Assembly: GCA_947500135.1 (NCBI GenBank)
Contig: CANMQX010000001.1
Span: 496,001-560,000 of the forward strand
DNA: 64,000 nucleotides
Direction of reading: 5' to 3'
From: an uncultured Paracoccaceae bacterium
GTDB taxonomy: Bacteria > Pseudomonadota > Alphaproteobacteria > Rhodobacterales > Rhodobacteraceae
Shown: positions 38,563 through 48,820 of the stretch, in pieces
How positions within the stretch are numbered: position 1 is the first letter of the stretch
Layout: each line of letters opens with the position of its first letter
The notes under the pieces: generated by a model
Seen by the model: the letters and a program-made list of their open reading frames with translations, nothing else
The model's database searches: none
Told to the model about the DNA's origin: nothing
Program-made: the position numbers and the translations under genes

Positions 38563-40434
38563 ATGGAATCTTTCCTTTTTCAGGCCACGATCTATCTCGG
38601 CGCTGCGGTGATTGCCGTGCCGCTGGCCGCGCGGTTGGGGCTTGGCTCTGTTTTGGGCTATCTGCTGGCCGGGATCGTCATTGGTCCGGTGACCGGATTG
38701 GTCGGGACAGAGGCCAAAGACCTGCAGCATTTTGCCGAATTTGGCGTGGTGGTGATGCTGTTCCTGATCGGGTTAGAACTGGAACCCCGCACCTTGTGGG
38801 ACATGCGCCACAGGTTGGTGGGCCTTGGCGGGTTGCAGGTGACCGTCACCACCGTCGCGATTATGGGCGGGGCGATGGCGATGGGGTATGTCTGGTCCGT
38901 CGCACTGGCCATTGGCATGATTTTTGCTTTATCTTCGACTGCTATCGTACTGCAAACACTTGATGAAAAAGGGTTGATGCAAACCGGTGGCGGGCGCGCG
39001 ACCTTTTCTGTTCTGCTGACACAGGATATTGCGGTGATCCCGATGCTGGCGATCCTGCCGCTTTTGGCGGTGCCTGCAATCCTGACCATGAACCCTGACG
39101 GGTCGTTGCAACGCGTCACTGCGCATACCGACGATCACGCCACGATGAGCCTTGTGGCGGACCTGCCCGGTTGGGGCGTCACGCTGGTCACATTAGGTGC
39201 TGTGGCTGCGGTGATCCTGGCTGGTGTCTTTCTGACCCGCCCGGTGTTTCGCTATATCCATCACGCCCGCCTGCGCGAGATGTATACCGCACTAGCCCTG
39301 CTGATTGTCGTGTCCATCGCCGTGCTGATGGGCATGGTTGGCCTGTCGCCGGCTTTGGGCACGTTTCTGGCCGGTGTTGTTTTGGCAAACTCTGAATTCC
39401 GGCATGAGTTGGAAAGCGATCTGGCCCCGTTCAAGGGTCTGTTGCTGGGACTGTTTTTTATCACCGTGGGCGCGGGTATCAACTTTACCCTGCTGTTTGA
39501 CAAACCGGGTTATATCCTGCTGATCGCCGCCAGTGTGATGCTGATCAAGGGCGCGATCCTTTACGTCCTTTCCTTGATTTTCAAGGTGCGGGGCAAGGAC
39601 CGGTGGTTGTTTACCCTAGGTCTGGCGCAGGCGGGTGAGTTTGGTTTTGTGCTTGTGTCATTCTCTCTTCAGCAAGGTGTGCTGAGCGCGGGGCTGGCCA
39701 ATCAGATACTGCTGATTGTCGCCATGTCGATGCTGATTACCCCGCTTTTGTTCATTGTTTATGAGCTGGTCAGCCGTCGCATGACCGATCACGAACATGT
39801 CGAAGATGATGAGGTCGATGAGCAAGGCACCGTCATTATTGCGGGCATTGGCCGGTTTGGGCAGATCGTGAACCGGCTGGTGCAAAGTGCGGGGTTTTCC
39901 ACCGTCATCATCGACAGCAACCTGACCGCCGTGCAGACGATGCGCAAATTCGGGTTTCGCGGATTTTTCGGCGATCCGACCCGGCCCGATCTGTTGAATG
40001 CTGCCGGGTTGGAGGATGCCAGAGTTCTGGTTGTGGCAATCGATGACAAGGCATCAGCGGTGAAACTGGTGACTTATGCCCGTAAAGCCCGCCCCGATCT
40101 GCATATCGTCGCCCGCGCCCGGGACCGGGTCCATGTGTATGAACTTTATGCTGCCGGGGCGAATGACATCACCCGCGAGATGTTTGACAGTTCATTGCGT
40201 GCAGGCCGCTATGCGTTGGAAAATCTTGGCCTGAACGGGTTCGAGGCGGCTGAGGCCGAGCAGACATTCTATCAGCACGATCGCAAGGCATTGCGCGAAT
40301 TGGCAGAGCTGTGGCGTCCGGGCGTGCCCGTGTCCGAGGTGCCTGAATATGTCAAGCGTGCCAAGGAGTTGGATAACGATCTTGAGACTGCATTGGCGAC
40401 CCGCCAGCAGACGAATGAGAGCAAAGCAGAGTGA
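38563..40434 (+). CDS. Monovalent cation:proton antiporter-2 (CPA2) with RCK domain, Kef-type
   Basis: The protein has 623 residues. About twelve membrane helices (residues 5-400) include GVVVMLFLIGLELEPRTLW, FALSSTAIVLQTL and LGTFLAGVVLANSEF, the Na/H-exchanger core of KefB/KefC. A cytosolic RCK-N (TrkA-N) domain follows (about 425-545: VIIAGIGRFGQIVNRL with nucleotide-binding Gly residues). It should extrude K+ or Na+ in exchange for H+ under nucleotide or glutathione-adduct control. The C-terminal tail is short. Confidence 0.9.
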   Translation: MESFLFQATIYLGAAVIAVPLAARLGLGSVLGYLLAGIVIGPVTGLVGTEAKDLQHFAEFGVVVMLFLIGLELEPRTLWDMRHRLVGLGGLQVTVTTVAIMGGAMAMGYVWSVALAIGMIFALSSTAIVLQTLDEKGLMQTGGGRATFSVLLTQDIAVIPMLAILPLLAVPAILTMNPDGSLQRVTAHTDDHATMSLVADLPGWGVTLVTLGAVAAVILAGVFLTRPVFRYIHHARLREMYTALALLIVVSIAVLMGMVGLSPALGTFLAGVVLANSEFRHELESDLAPFKGLLLGLFFITVGAGINFTLLFDKPGYILLIAASVMLIKGAILYVLSLIFKVRGKDRWLFTLGLAQAGEFGFVLVSFSLQQGVLSAGLANQILLIVAMSMLITPLLFIVYELVSRRMTDHEHVEDDEVDEQGTVIIAGIGRFGQIVNRLVQSAGFSTVIIDSNLTAVQTMRKFGFRGFFGDPTRPDLLNAAGLEDARVLVVAIDDKASAVKLVTYARKARPDLHIVARARDRVHVYELYAAGANDITREMFDSSLRAGRYALENLGLNGFEAAEAEQTFYQHDRKALRELAELWRPGVPVSEVPEYVKRAKELDNDLETALATRQQTNESKAE

Positions 40435-40438
40435 CCTC

Positions 40439-40502
40439 GTCCCGGACCTGATCCGGGACCTCGGCGTTGGTCTTGTTGGAGGTCCCGGATCAAGTCCGGG
40501 AC
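40439..40502. repeat. 64-bp intergenic palindromic repeat, copy B
   Basis: The inverted 24-base arms 40439-40462 (GTCCCGGACCTGATCCGGGA...) and 40479-40502 have one mismatch and a 16-base spacer ending TTGTTG. It is related to the copy at 35465-35529, and it too lies between two convergent genes (the antiporter and cobT). Confidence 0.75.
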
Positions 40503-40520
40503 GGGTAAAGCCGCATTTAT

Positions 40521-41531
40521 TCAGGCGTCGCTGACCCCGGCCTCGGCGAATGTTGCCATGCCGGAATGGCAGGCGATGGCCCCTTGCAGCACGCCGATGG
40601 CCAATGCGGCCCCTGACCCTTCGCCCAGCCGTAACCCGAGCTTCAAAAGCGGTTCTTTATCCAGCGCATCCAGCAGTTTGTGATGCGCGCCTTCGGCGCT
40701 AAGATGTCCCGCGACAGTGTGATCCAGCGCCCCGTCTTGCGCCACCGCCAGCGTGGCTGCGGCGGCAGTGCAGATGAACCCGTCCAGGATCACCGGAATG
40801 CGATGCGCCCTTGCTGCGGCGATCGCCCCGGCCATGGCGGCCAGTTCCCGCCCGCCCAGACAGCGCAGCACCTCTAGCCCATCATCATGGCGATGCAGGC
40901 TAACGGCCTTGGCCACCACATCGGTTTTGCGCGTCAGTCCTGCGTCATCAACCCCGGTACCACGCCCTGTCCAGTCACCGGCCTGCCCGCCAAACAAGGC
41001 CATGGCAATGGCTGCTGCTGAGGTCGTGTTGCCGATCCCCATTTCGCCGGTGACCAGCAGGTCGGCATCCGGGTCGACCGCGTTCCAGCCCGTTTGCAGG
41101 GCGCTGATCACTTCCGCCTCTGTCATCGCCGGTGCGCGTGTGAAATCGGCGGTTGGTGTGTCAAGAGCCAAGGCATGGACATCCATTTTCGCGCCGAACG
41201 CTTTTGACAGCTGATTAATTGCCGCCCCACCATGTTCGAAATTCGCGACCATCTGGGCTGTCACCTCTGCCGGAAAGGCAGACACGCCTTGCGCACAGAC
41301 CCCATGATTGCCTGCAAAGATAATCACCTGCGGTGCTGCAATCGTCGGGCGTGGGTTGCTCCGCCACCCCGCATACCAGATCGCCAGATCCTCCAGCCGT
41401 CCCAACGCGCCGGGCGGTTTGGTCAACTGCCCGTTCCGGTCCTGCGCCCCGGCAAGCGCTGCAGCGTCTGGCCCGGATGCTTTGGCAAGTGTGGCGCGGA
41501 ATTCGGGCAGGGTCGAAAAAGGTGCGGGCAT
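40521..41531 (-). CDS. cobT: Nicotinate-nucleotide-dimethylbenzimidazole phosphoribosyltransferase
   Basis: The protein has 336 residues. [53 protein letters not shown] and [10 protein letters not shown] with the catalytic Glu region near the C-terminus ([14 protein letters not shown]) are all family signatures. It makes alpha-ribazole phosphate for the lower ligand of cobalamin. It is divergent from cobS, the next enzyme of the pathway, across a 76-bp gap; no B12 riboswitch was seen. Confidence 0.96.
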   Translation of the reverse strand: MPAPFSTLPEFRATLAKASGPDAAALAGAQDRNGQLTKPPGALGRLEDLAIWYAGWRSNPRPTIAAPQVIIFAGNHGVCAQGVSAFPAEVTAQMVANFEHGGAAINQLSKAFGAKMDVHALALDTPTADFTRAPAMTEAEVISALQTGWNAVDPDADLLVTGEMGIGNTTSAAAIAMALFGGQAGDWTGRGTGVDDAGLTRKTDVVAKAVSLHRHDDGLEVLRCLGGRELAAMAGAIAAARAHRIPVILDGFICTAAAATLAVAQDGALDHTVAGHLSAEGAHHKLLDALDKEPLLKLGLRLGEGSGAALAIGVLQGAIACHSGMATFAEAGVSDA

Positions 41532-41607
41532 CAGGTCCTCGTTGCAGAAAGCTTTGCACCTGTCTAACGATCAAGGAACGGATGAAAAGCCCACAAAGGA
41601 CCTCACA

Positions 41608-42384
41608 TTGCCCAACAGCGACACGCCCCCCCTGATCAAGCGGCATGACATCCCCGCCGCTTTGGGGTTGCTGAGCCGCCTTCCGGTGCCGGTGGATGTT
41701 GAACAGGCCACGGCACGCGGGGCGGCGGCGGCCTGGGCCTATCCGGTGGCTGGGTTGGTGATTGGCGCGGTTGCGGCCTTGTTGGCAAGTGTCGCGCTTT
41801 GGCTGGGCCTGCCTGCGGCGGTTGCGGCGGCGCTGGCCCTGACCACGCTTGTGATTATCACCGGGGCCATGCATGAGGATGGGCTGGCAGACAGTGCCGA
41901 CGGTTTGTGGGGCGGCTGGGACGCCGCCCAGCGCTTGGGCATCATGAAGGACAGCCATATCGGTGTTTATGGTGTGGCCGCATTGGTGCTGTCGGTTTTG
42001 CTGCGCTGGAACGCGATCACCGCTTTGGTGGCCGCTGATTTGCATTGGGCCGGGTTGATTACGGCGGCGATACTCAGCCGCGCCTGCATGACCGGCTTGA
42101 TGGCGGCCCTGCCCCATGCCCGCCCGGACGGGTTGAGCCAATCGGTCGGGCGCCCATCCGCCGGGGCGGCGGGTGTTGCCGCACTGATCGCGCTGGTCGC
42201 GGCTTTCCTGTTTTGGGGCTGGTGGGGGTTGTTGCTGGCCGTGATTGCAGAGGCTGCGGTGTTGGCCTGTATGGGCATCGCCCGGGCCAAGATCGGTGGT
42301 CAGACCGGCGACATTCTGGGGGCCACCCAGCAAGTGACTGAGATTGCCGTGCTGTTGGGAATGCTTGTAATTATCAGCAGTTGA
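41608..42384 (+). CDS. cobS: Adenosylcobinamide-GDP ribazoletransferase
   Basis: The protein has 258 residues and is polytopic. LGLLSRLPVP at the start, HEDGLADSADGLWGGWDAAQRLGIMKDSHIGVYG (about 88-120) with the Mg-binding acidic cluster, and GGQTGDILGATQQ near the end are the family hallmarks. It joins adenosylcobinamide-GDP and ribazole(-phosphate). The start is a TTG at 41608 with AAAGGA seven bases upstream; no ATG or GTG fits. The stop overlaps the end of the convergent FG-GAP gene by 11 bp. Confidence 0.93.
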   Translation: MPNSDTPPLIKRHDIPAALGLLSRLPVPVDVEQATARGAAAAWAYPVAGLVIGAVAALLASVALWLGLPAAVAAALALTTLVIITGAMHEDGLADSADGLWGGWDAAQRLGIMKDSHIGVYGVAALVLSVLLRWNAITALVAADLHWAGLITAAILSRACMTGLMAALPHARPDGLSQSVGRPSAGAAGVAALIALVAAFLFWGWWGLLLAVIAEAAVLACMGIARAKIGGQTGDILGATQQVTEIAVLLGMLVIISS

Positions 42385-43101
42385 GCGCGGTGGCGAAGGA
42401 TGACCGGCCTTCATGCGGGCCGACAGCCTGCGCCTCTAGCACCCCATCAACCAGCCGGACAGCCACGATGCGCGACCAGTCGGCAGTGACCGTGATCATT
42501 TCCGGCCCATTGCCGCAATCGCGGATACCACCGGCGATATCGCGTTCGCCGATCCGATGATTGGTCAGGCCAGAGGCGGCGGCGATTTCCGTCAGCGCCC
42601 CATCTTTAAACCGCCAGACCCGCAAAGTCTTGGCCAGATGGGGCCGATCAATATAGGCGATTTCGATATGGCCATCGCGATCCAGATCGGCGGCACCGAT
42701 GGGGGCGAGCCAGCGATTTGTCCGCCCGATATGCGGCGTCGCCGCGATTTTGCCGCTCTCATCATAGATTGCCAGTTGCGCGCCGGTCGCGACCTGCGTT
42801 TCGACGACAATAACCTCTGGCGCGCCATCACCATCAAGATCAGCAAGCCGTGGCGCAACATCTTCAAAGACACGGTCCAGCGGCAGGCGTATTTCATATT
42901 GCTTTTGGCGGCTGACGGCATTCAGGCTGATCGCGCCACGATCGGCGCCATCGGTCGTGATATGCAACTCTGACCATTCAATGGCATCCCCGAGGATGCC
43001 ATGCGCGTAGCGCTCTGTTGGACCGGCATATTCAGCCGACAGGATCGTTTCGCCCGAAACCGGTGCAGTCAAAACGGCCAGAAGAGCCGCCAATGCCCGC
43101 A

Positions 43102-43102
<1 letters not shown>
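42374..43102 (-). CDS. Secreted FG-GAP/VCBS-repeat protein
   Basis: The protein has 242 residues. A signal peptide (RALAALLAVLTAPVSG) is followed by a beta-propeller-like region with two Ca-binding FG-GAP loops, DLDGDGAPEVIVV (about 91) and DLDRDGHIEIAYI (about 138). It is periplasmic or exported; its function is unknown. It starts with a TGATG overlap on the upstream ferredoxin gene and is co-transcribed with it. Confidence 0.8.
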
Positions 43103-43542
<440 letters not shown>

Positions 43543-43552
43543 TTAGCTGGCG

Positions 43553-45037
43553 TTACTCTTCTTCCAGCACCAGTGCCACAAAGCGCGGGTCGCCACCCCG
43601 CCGGACCAGCAGCAGAATTGACTTGCGCCCAGCCTCGGTGGCGGCTTCGATCTGAGCCTCCAGGTCGCCCGCATTGGTGATCGCGTTCCGGTTCGCTTCG
43701 GTAATCACGTCACCTTCGAGCAGACCTTTGGACGCCGCTTCTGAGTCGGGGTTGATGCCGGTGATCACAAGCCCCTCTTCCAGATCGAGGCCGAACTGCT
43801 CTGTCAGCTCATCGGTGATTTCTGACAGGGTCAGGCCCAATATCTCGGCCTCTGAACCGCTTTCTTCCTGTTCGGTTGATGCGGGGAATGCCACGGCCTC
43901 GGAGGTTTCGCGGCGGCCCAGAATCACAGTCAGCGCTTCCGTATCGCCTTCGCGCAGCACCTCAACCGGGACTTCCTTGCCCACGGGCGAGTTGCCAACA
44001 ATGCGCACCAATTCACGCGTATCTTCGATTTCGATCCCGTCAAAAAGCGTGATAACGTCGCCAGACAACATGCCTGCATCTTCGGCAGGTCCCGCAGGCA
44101 CATCAGTGACCAATGCGCCGCGTGCCACATCAAGCCCGTCGATTGCGTCGACCATATCAGGCGTCACGTCCTGGATGCGCACACCAAGCCAGCCGCGCCG
44201 GGTTTCGCCAAATTCGATCAGCTGGTCGACCACATTGGTCACGACGGCAGAGGACATCGCGAAGCCAATCCCGATTGAGCCGCCATTGGGTGACAGGATC
44301 GCTGTGTTCACGCCGATCACCTTGCCATCCATGTTGAAGAGCGGCCCACCGGAGTTGCCGCGGTTGATCGCCGCATCCGTCTGAATGTAGTCGTCATAAG
44401 TACCCGACAGCGCCCGGTTGCGCGCCGAGACGATCCCGGCAGAGACAGAGAAGCCCTGCCCCAGCGGGTTGCCCATGGCCATGACCCAATCGCCAACGCG
44501 GCTGCCCGGGCCGTTGCTGTCGCCAAATTCGACGAATGGCAGATCATCAGATTCGACCTTGAGCACGGCGATATCAGTGTTGGGGTCGGTGCCGATCAGT
44601 TCGGCGGGCAGTTCTTCGCCCGAGAAGAATTCGATCAGGATTTCGTCAGCGCCTTCGATGACGTGGTTATTGGTGACGATGAACCCGTCATTCGAGATCA
44701 CGAAACCGGAACCGAGTGCGGAGGAGCGGCGCGCGCCGTCACCGGGGCCGCGATCCAGATCGTTGAAAAAATCCTCGAAAGGTGATCCTTCGGGCACGAT
44801 CCCTTGCGGACCGGTTCGCCCGGCAATGGTTGTGCTGGTGGTGATGTTGACCACGGACGGGCTGATCTGTTCGGCGAGATCGGCGAATGTCGCGGGTCTG
44901 GCTTGCGCATCTGATGCCGTGGCTTGCGCCAGCACGAGGGCGAGTGCGAGTGTCATGGCAGCAAACAGCGCCATCATCACGCGGCGCGCATGGCCCTGTT
45001 CTTGTTGGATTGCAATTGCCTTGGCTGTCACGGGCAA
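43553..45037 (-). CDS. degP: Periplasmic Do-like serine endoprotease
   Basis: The protein has 494 residues. A hydrophobic signal helix (about 20-43) is followed by a trypsin-like domain with the full triad: His in TNNHVI (about 123), Asp in DTDIAVLK (about 153) and Ser in GNSGGPL (about 229). Two PDZ domains come next (about 285-370 and 400-490). It degrades or chaperones misfolded envelope proteins. It lies downstream of hflKC, but a terminator at 45202-45231 separates them, and a 213-bp gap upstream should hold its own promoter. Confidence 0.95.
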   Translation of the reverse strand: MPVTAKAIAIQQEQGHARRVMMALFAAMTLALALVLAQATASDAQARPATFADLAEQISPSVVNITTSTTIAGRTGPQGIVPEGSPFEDFFNDLDRGPGDGARRSSALGSGFVISNDGFIVTNNHVIEGADEILIEFFSGEELPAELIGTDPNTDIAVLKVESDDLPFVEFGDSNGPGSRVGDWVMAMGNPLGQGFSVSAGIVSARNRALSGTYDDYIQTDAAINRGNSGGPLFNMDGKVIGVNTAILSPNGGSIGIGFAMSSAVVTNVVDQLIEFGETRRGWLGVRIQDVTPDMVDAIDGLDVARGALVTDVPAGPAEDAGMLSGDVITLFDGIEIEDTRELVRIVGNSPVGKEVPVEVLREGDTEALTVILGRRETSEAVAFPASTEQEESGSEAEILGLTLSEITDELTEQFGLDLEEGLVITGINPDSEAASKGLLEGDVITEANRNAITNAGDLEAQIEAATEAGRKSILLLVRRGGDPRFVALVLEEE

Positions 45038-45201
45038 GTCTCCTTGGTTTTCCTTGAACGGCCGCCAGATGCGGCCCGGTTAGTATCTGATCATCTACTT
45101 AGGGCGCAAAATGTGCAACGCAAACATCGCTCACTCATGCTCAAGCCGATGTGAACATCTGCAACGGGGTAGAAAGCAGGCAAATGCAGTCCCGGAAACG
45201 A

Positions 45202-45231
45202 AAAAAGGCTGACCCTTTGGCCAGCCTTTTT
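45202..45231 (-). terminator. Intrinsic terminator after hflC
   Basis: On the minus strand the stem AAAAAGGCTG/CAGCCTTTTT (arms 45222-45231 and 45202-45211) ends in a T run, about 20 bp past the hflC stop. It separates hflKC from degP. Confidence 0.85.
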
Positions 45232-45250
45232 ATTTTGTGTTGTGAACGGT

Positions 45251-46132
45251 TTACTGGCTTGCAGCAGACCCCTGGTCAGATTTCAGGTAGTTGAAGAATT
45301 CGCTGTCTGGCGACAGGACCATGGTAGAGTTACCCGGGGTCAGCGACCGTTGATATGCTGTCATCGACCGGTAGAATTCAAAGAATTCCGGGTCTGCGCC
45401 GAAGGCATCAGCGAAAATCGCGTTCCGCCGCGCATCCGCCTCACCCTGAATGATCTGGGATTGCCGTTCGGCATCGGACACCAATTCGATCACGGTCCGG
45501 TCGGCCTGCGCCCTGATCCGCTGGGCGGCTTCTTCACCGCGCGCCTTTTCATCCGCCGCTTCGCGATCACGTTCCGCTTTCATCCGTTCGTAGGTCGCGT
45601 TGAGGTTTTCGGTGGGCAGGTCGGTGCGTTTCAGGCGCACGTCGATGACCTGCAGGCCCAGCGCATTGGCTTCGGCGATGGCAGAGTTCCGGATGCGCAG
45701 CATAAGGGCCGCACGATCGACCGACAGAATGTCGTTGGACGACACAGAACCCAGAACTTCCCGGGTTTCAGCCCGCAGAATGGAATCAAGTCTGCGCGCG
45801 GCAGCCTCTTCCCCGCCTGCACCAACGGCACGACGGAACTGTTCCACATCGGTGATCCGGTAACGCGCGAAAGCGTCAACGACCAGACGCCGATCATCGG
45901 ATGGTGTCACCTCAAGCGGTTCCAGGTCACGACTGAGGATACGGTCATCATAGCGCACGACCTCCTGAATCAGTGGCAATTTGAAACCAAGGCCGGGCTG
46001 TTCCTGCACTTTCACAATCTGGCCAAATTGCAGGACAAGCGCCTTTTCGCGTTCGTCGACGATAAAGACCGAGGACAAGGCGCCGATGACGACGACCGCA
46101 AGGGCGGGTAGAAGAAATGCTGACTTCTTCAT
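45251..46132 (-). CDS. hflC: HflC, band-7/SPFH regulator of FtsH
   Basis: The protein has 293 residues. One N-terminal membrane helix (about 5-24, LLPALAVVVIGALSSVFIV) precedes an SPFH domain (DEREKALVLQFGQIVKV, GLGFKLPLIQEVVRYDDRIL) and a coiled Ala/Glu/Arg-rich stretch (about 210-255). With HflK it builds the cage around the FtsH protease at the inner membrane. Its start overlaps the hflK stop by 1 bp. Confidence 0.95.
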   Translation of the reverse strand: MKKSAFLLPALAVVVIGALSSVFIVDEREKALVLQFGQIVKVQEQPGLGFKLPLIQEVVRYDDRILSRDLEPLEVTPSDDRRLVVDAFARYRITDVEQFRRAVGAGGEEAAARRLDSILRAETREVLGSVSSNDILSVDRAALMLRIRNSAIAEANALGLQVIDVRLKRTDLPTENLNATYERMKAERDREAADEKARGEEAAQRIRAQADRTVIELVSDAERQSQIIQGEADARRNAIFADAFGADPEFFEFYRSMTAYQRSLTPGNSTMVLSPDSEFFNYLKSDQGSAASQ

Positions 46133-47280
46133 TAGTTTGTCCCTCCGGTTGTCGGCGCGCTGCGACGTAATTCATTCAGTGGCAGATAAGGGACAACCCC
46201 TTGGCCGCCGCCCTGTCCTTCGTCAAGCAGGATGATATCCACCCCACCAAGGACCTGTTCCATGGTTTCCAGATAGAGACGCTTGCGTGTCACCTCTGGT
46301 GCGTTTTGGTATTCGGTCAAAACGGCAGAGAAACGGCTTGCCTCACCCTCGGCCTGGTTGACGACCTGAGCGCGATAGCCTTCGGCCTCTTCCAGAATCT
46401 GTGCGGCGTTACCGCGTGCTTCGGCCACAACCCGGTTGGCATAGGCATCGGCCACGTTTTGCACCCGGTCACGTTCCTGTTCAGCATCCTGCACAAGGCG
46501 GAAGCTTTCGATCACCGGATCAGGCGGATCGGCCTTGTCAAAGTTCACACGGATGATGTTGACCCCACTGTCATAGCTGTCCAGCGTGGATTGGATCAAT
46601 TCGCGCAGGTTGTCCGCAATCGCACCACGATCCCTGTTCAGGATCGGTGCCAGTTCGGACTGGGCGATGATTTCGCGCATCGCCGACTCGGCCACCGCCT
46701 CAATCGTCTGAGGTGGATTGGCCAGGTTGAACAGATATTGCTGTGGGTCGGTGATGTTCCACACAACCTGGAAATCAATATCAACGATGTTTTCATCGCC
46801 GGTCAGCATCAGGCCGGCATCCATGCCTGCCCGGCTGGTGCCGATATCGATATTGCGTTCCGAGGTCACGGCAATCACTTCGCGGGTGACAATCGGCCAA
46901 GGTGCGAAATTCAGCCCCGGACCACCGGTTTGGCTGTAACGCCCCAGCAGCAGTTCAACGGACTGTTCTTCGGGTTTGACCGTGTAGAATGAGGCAAAAA
47001 GCCAGAGCCCAACCGCGCCCAGAATGCCCAGCCCGATGGTCCCACGTGTCAGCTGTGGTCCACCACCGCCGCCACCGCGCCCCCGGTTGCCGCCACCATT
47101 GCCACCGCCGCCCATCAGGACACGCAACTGTTCGCGCCCCTTGTTTACCAGATCGTCAATTTCGGGAATGTTGGGACCTTCATTGCCGGGCTTGCGCCCG
47201 CCATTGCCACGGTCATCATCACCGCCACCTGATCCTTTGTTACCGCCGCCGCCCCAAGGGCCACCCGTATTTCCTGACAT
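46132..47280 (-). CDS. hflK: HflK, band-7/SPFH regulator of FtsH
   Basis: The protein has 382 residues. The N-terminal 75 residues are cytosolic and very glycine-rich (NTGGPWGGGGNKGSGGG). A membrane helix (about 80-100) precedes the SPFH domain (YTVKPEEQSVELLLGRY, GLNFAPWPI) and a helical Glu/Ala/Arg stretch. It is the partner of HflC and encoded immediately upstream of it. Confidence 0.95.
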   Translation of the reverse strand: MSGNTGGPWGGGGNKGSGGGDDDRGNGGRKPGNEGPNIPEIDDLVNKGREQLRVLMGGGGNGGGNRGRGGGGGGPQLTRGTIGLGILGAVGLWLFASFYTVKPEEQSVELLLGRYSQTGGPGLNFAPWPIVTREVIAVTSERNIDIGTSRAGMDAGLMLTGDENIVDIDFQVVWNITDPQQYLFNLANPPQTIEAVAESAMREIIAQSELAPILNRDRGAIADNLRELIQSTLDSYDSGVNIIRVNFDKADPPDPVIESFRLVQDAEQERDRVQNVADAYANRVVAEARGNAAQILEEAEGYRAQVVNQAEGEASRFSAVLTEYQNAPEVTRKRLYLETMEQVLGGVDIILLDEGQGGGQGVVPYLPLNELRRSAPTTGGTN

Positions 47281-47359
47281 TGTGTTCCTGTGCTTCCTTT
47301 ATTCGGGACCCAGACGTGTTGGGCCGTCCTTTTGCCATGTGTGGCCTTGAGATGCAAAA

Positions 47360-48796
47360 TCAAGCAGTCCGCATCGGTTCCTTCATGGTCACCAGTTCTT
47401 CGGCCATTGTCGGATGAACCGCCACTGTCCGGTCGAAATCCTCTTTTGTTGCGCCCATTTTGACCGCAATTCCGGCCAACTGGATCATCTCGCCCGCGTG
47501 ATCCGCGACGATATGACATCCCAGCACTTTGCGGGTGGCGACGCTGACAACCAGTTTCATCAAGACCCGGTCGCTGCGCCCCGCAAAAGCGTGGTTCATC
47601 GGTTTGAACGAGGTGCAGTAGATTTCCACTGGCTCAATCTCGCGCGCCTGTTCCTCGGTCAGACCCACGGTGCCCAGTTCGGGTTGTGTGAACACGGCAG
47701 AGGGGATCAATTCGTGATCAACCGGTGTGGGGTTACCTTTGAAGACCGTTTCGACAAAGGCCATGCCTTCGCGGATCGCCACAGGCGTCAGTTGTACCCG
47801 GTTGGTCACATCCCCGATGGCATAGATCGACGGCACCTTGGTCTGGCTGTAGTCATCAACCACAATCTGCCCTTGGCGGCCAAGTTCAACGCCTGCATCC
47901 TCCAACCCCATTCCGTCTGTATTGGGTGCGCGACCGGTGGCAAACATCACCTGATCATAGACTTTTTCGGTCCCGTTTGTGGCCTTGACCCAGATGCCGT
48001 GACCCGCCGCCTTACCTTCAATCGCGGCAGGTTTGCCGTCTTCCATCGGCACGCCCTCACTTTCCCCCGCAATATCGGCAGCGGTAGCGGCGCGCATTTC
48101 CACGATATTGGTGCCAAGGTGCAGATCAATCCCCTTTTCGCGCATCCCTTCGGCCACAAGCCCGCGTGCCTCGTCATCAAAGCCGCGCAGGATTTGCGCG
48201 CCGCGATAGAATTGCGTCACCGCAACCCCAAGCCCGTTCAGGATGCCCGCAAATTCCGATGCGATATAGCCGCCCCCGATGATCAGGATGGATTTGGGCA
48301 TCTTGTCCAGCAAGAAGATGTCGTTGGATGTGATCCCATGTTCCGACCCCGGCATGTCCGGCACCACAGGCCGCCCGCCAGTTGCCACAAGGATGTGTTT
48401 GGCGGTGATGTCGCGCCCATCGGCGGTAGTCACGGTATGCGGATCCTTGACGGTTGCCCGTGTGTCGAAAATCCTGACATCGGACCCGTCCAACAATTTG
48501 CGGTAAATCCCTTCAAGCCGGTCAAGCTCGGCATGCAGTTTGGTTCGGAAACGCGACCAATCGAAGGGCCCATCGGTCAGTTCCCACCCATAGGCACGGG
48601 CGTCTTCGAACATTTCGGAATAACCCGACGCAAAGACCATCAGTTTCTTGGGCACACAGCCCCGGATCACACAGGTCCCGCCCATCCGGTATTCTTCGGC
48701 CAGTGCCACCTTGGCCCCGGTTGCCGCAGCAACCCGCGCGGCCCGGACCCCGCCAGAGCCGCCACCGATCACAAAAAGATCATAGTCGAATGTCAT
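47360..48796 (-). CDS. gor: Glutathione-disulfide reductase
   Basis: The protein has 478 residues. It has an FAD motif VIGGGSGGVRAAR near the start, the redox disulfide GGTCVIRGCVPKK (about 40-52), an NADP domain (IIGGGYIASEFAG) and the C-terminal HPTMAEE with the catalytic His/Glu. It reduces GSSG with NADPH in the cytosol. An insertion around residues 220-250 (rich in Ala/Glu) lengthens the NADP domain. It lies between rpiA and hflK with gaps of 24 and 79 bp, possibly in one transcription unit. Confidence 0.94.
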   Translation of the reverse strand: MTFDYDLFVIGGGSGGVRAARVAAATGAKVALAEEYRMGGTCVIRGCVPKKLMVFASGYSEMFEDARAYGWELTDGPFDWSRFRTKLHAELDRLEGIYRKLLDGSDVRIFDTRATVKDPHTVTTADGRDITAKHILVATGGRPVVPDMPGSEHGITSNDIFLLDKMPKSILIIGGGYIASEFAGILNGLGVAVTQFYRGAQILRGFDDEARGLVAEGMREKGIDLHLGTNIVEMRAATAADIAGESEGVPMEDGKPAAIEGKAAGHGIWVKATNGTEKVYDQVMFATGRAPNTDGMGLEDAGVELGRQGQIVVDDYSQTKVPSIYAIGDVTNRVQLTPVAIREGMAFVETVFKGNPTPVDHELIPSAVFTQPELGTVGLTEEQAREIEPVEIYCTSFKPMNHAFAGRSDRVLMKLVVSVATRKVLGCHIVADHAGEMIQLAGIAVKMGATKEDFDRTVAVHPTMAEELVTMKEPMRTA

Positions 48797-48820
48797 TTGC
48801 CTGTTCCGTTCTTTCTGGGG

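Noticed and set aside
41532..41607. Possible cobalamin riboswitch between cobT and cobS
   Set aside because: The 76-bp gap is too short and lacks a B12-box-like sequence.
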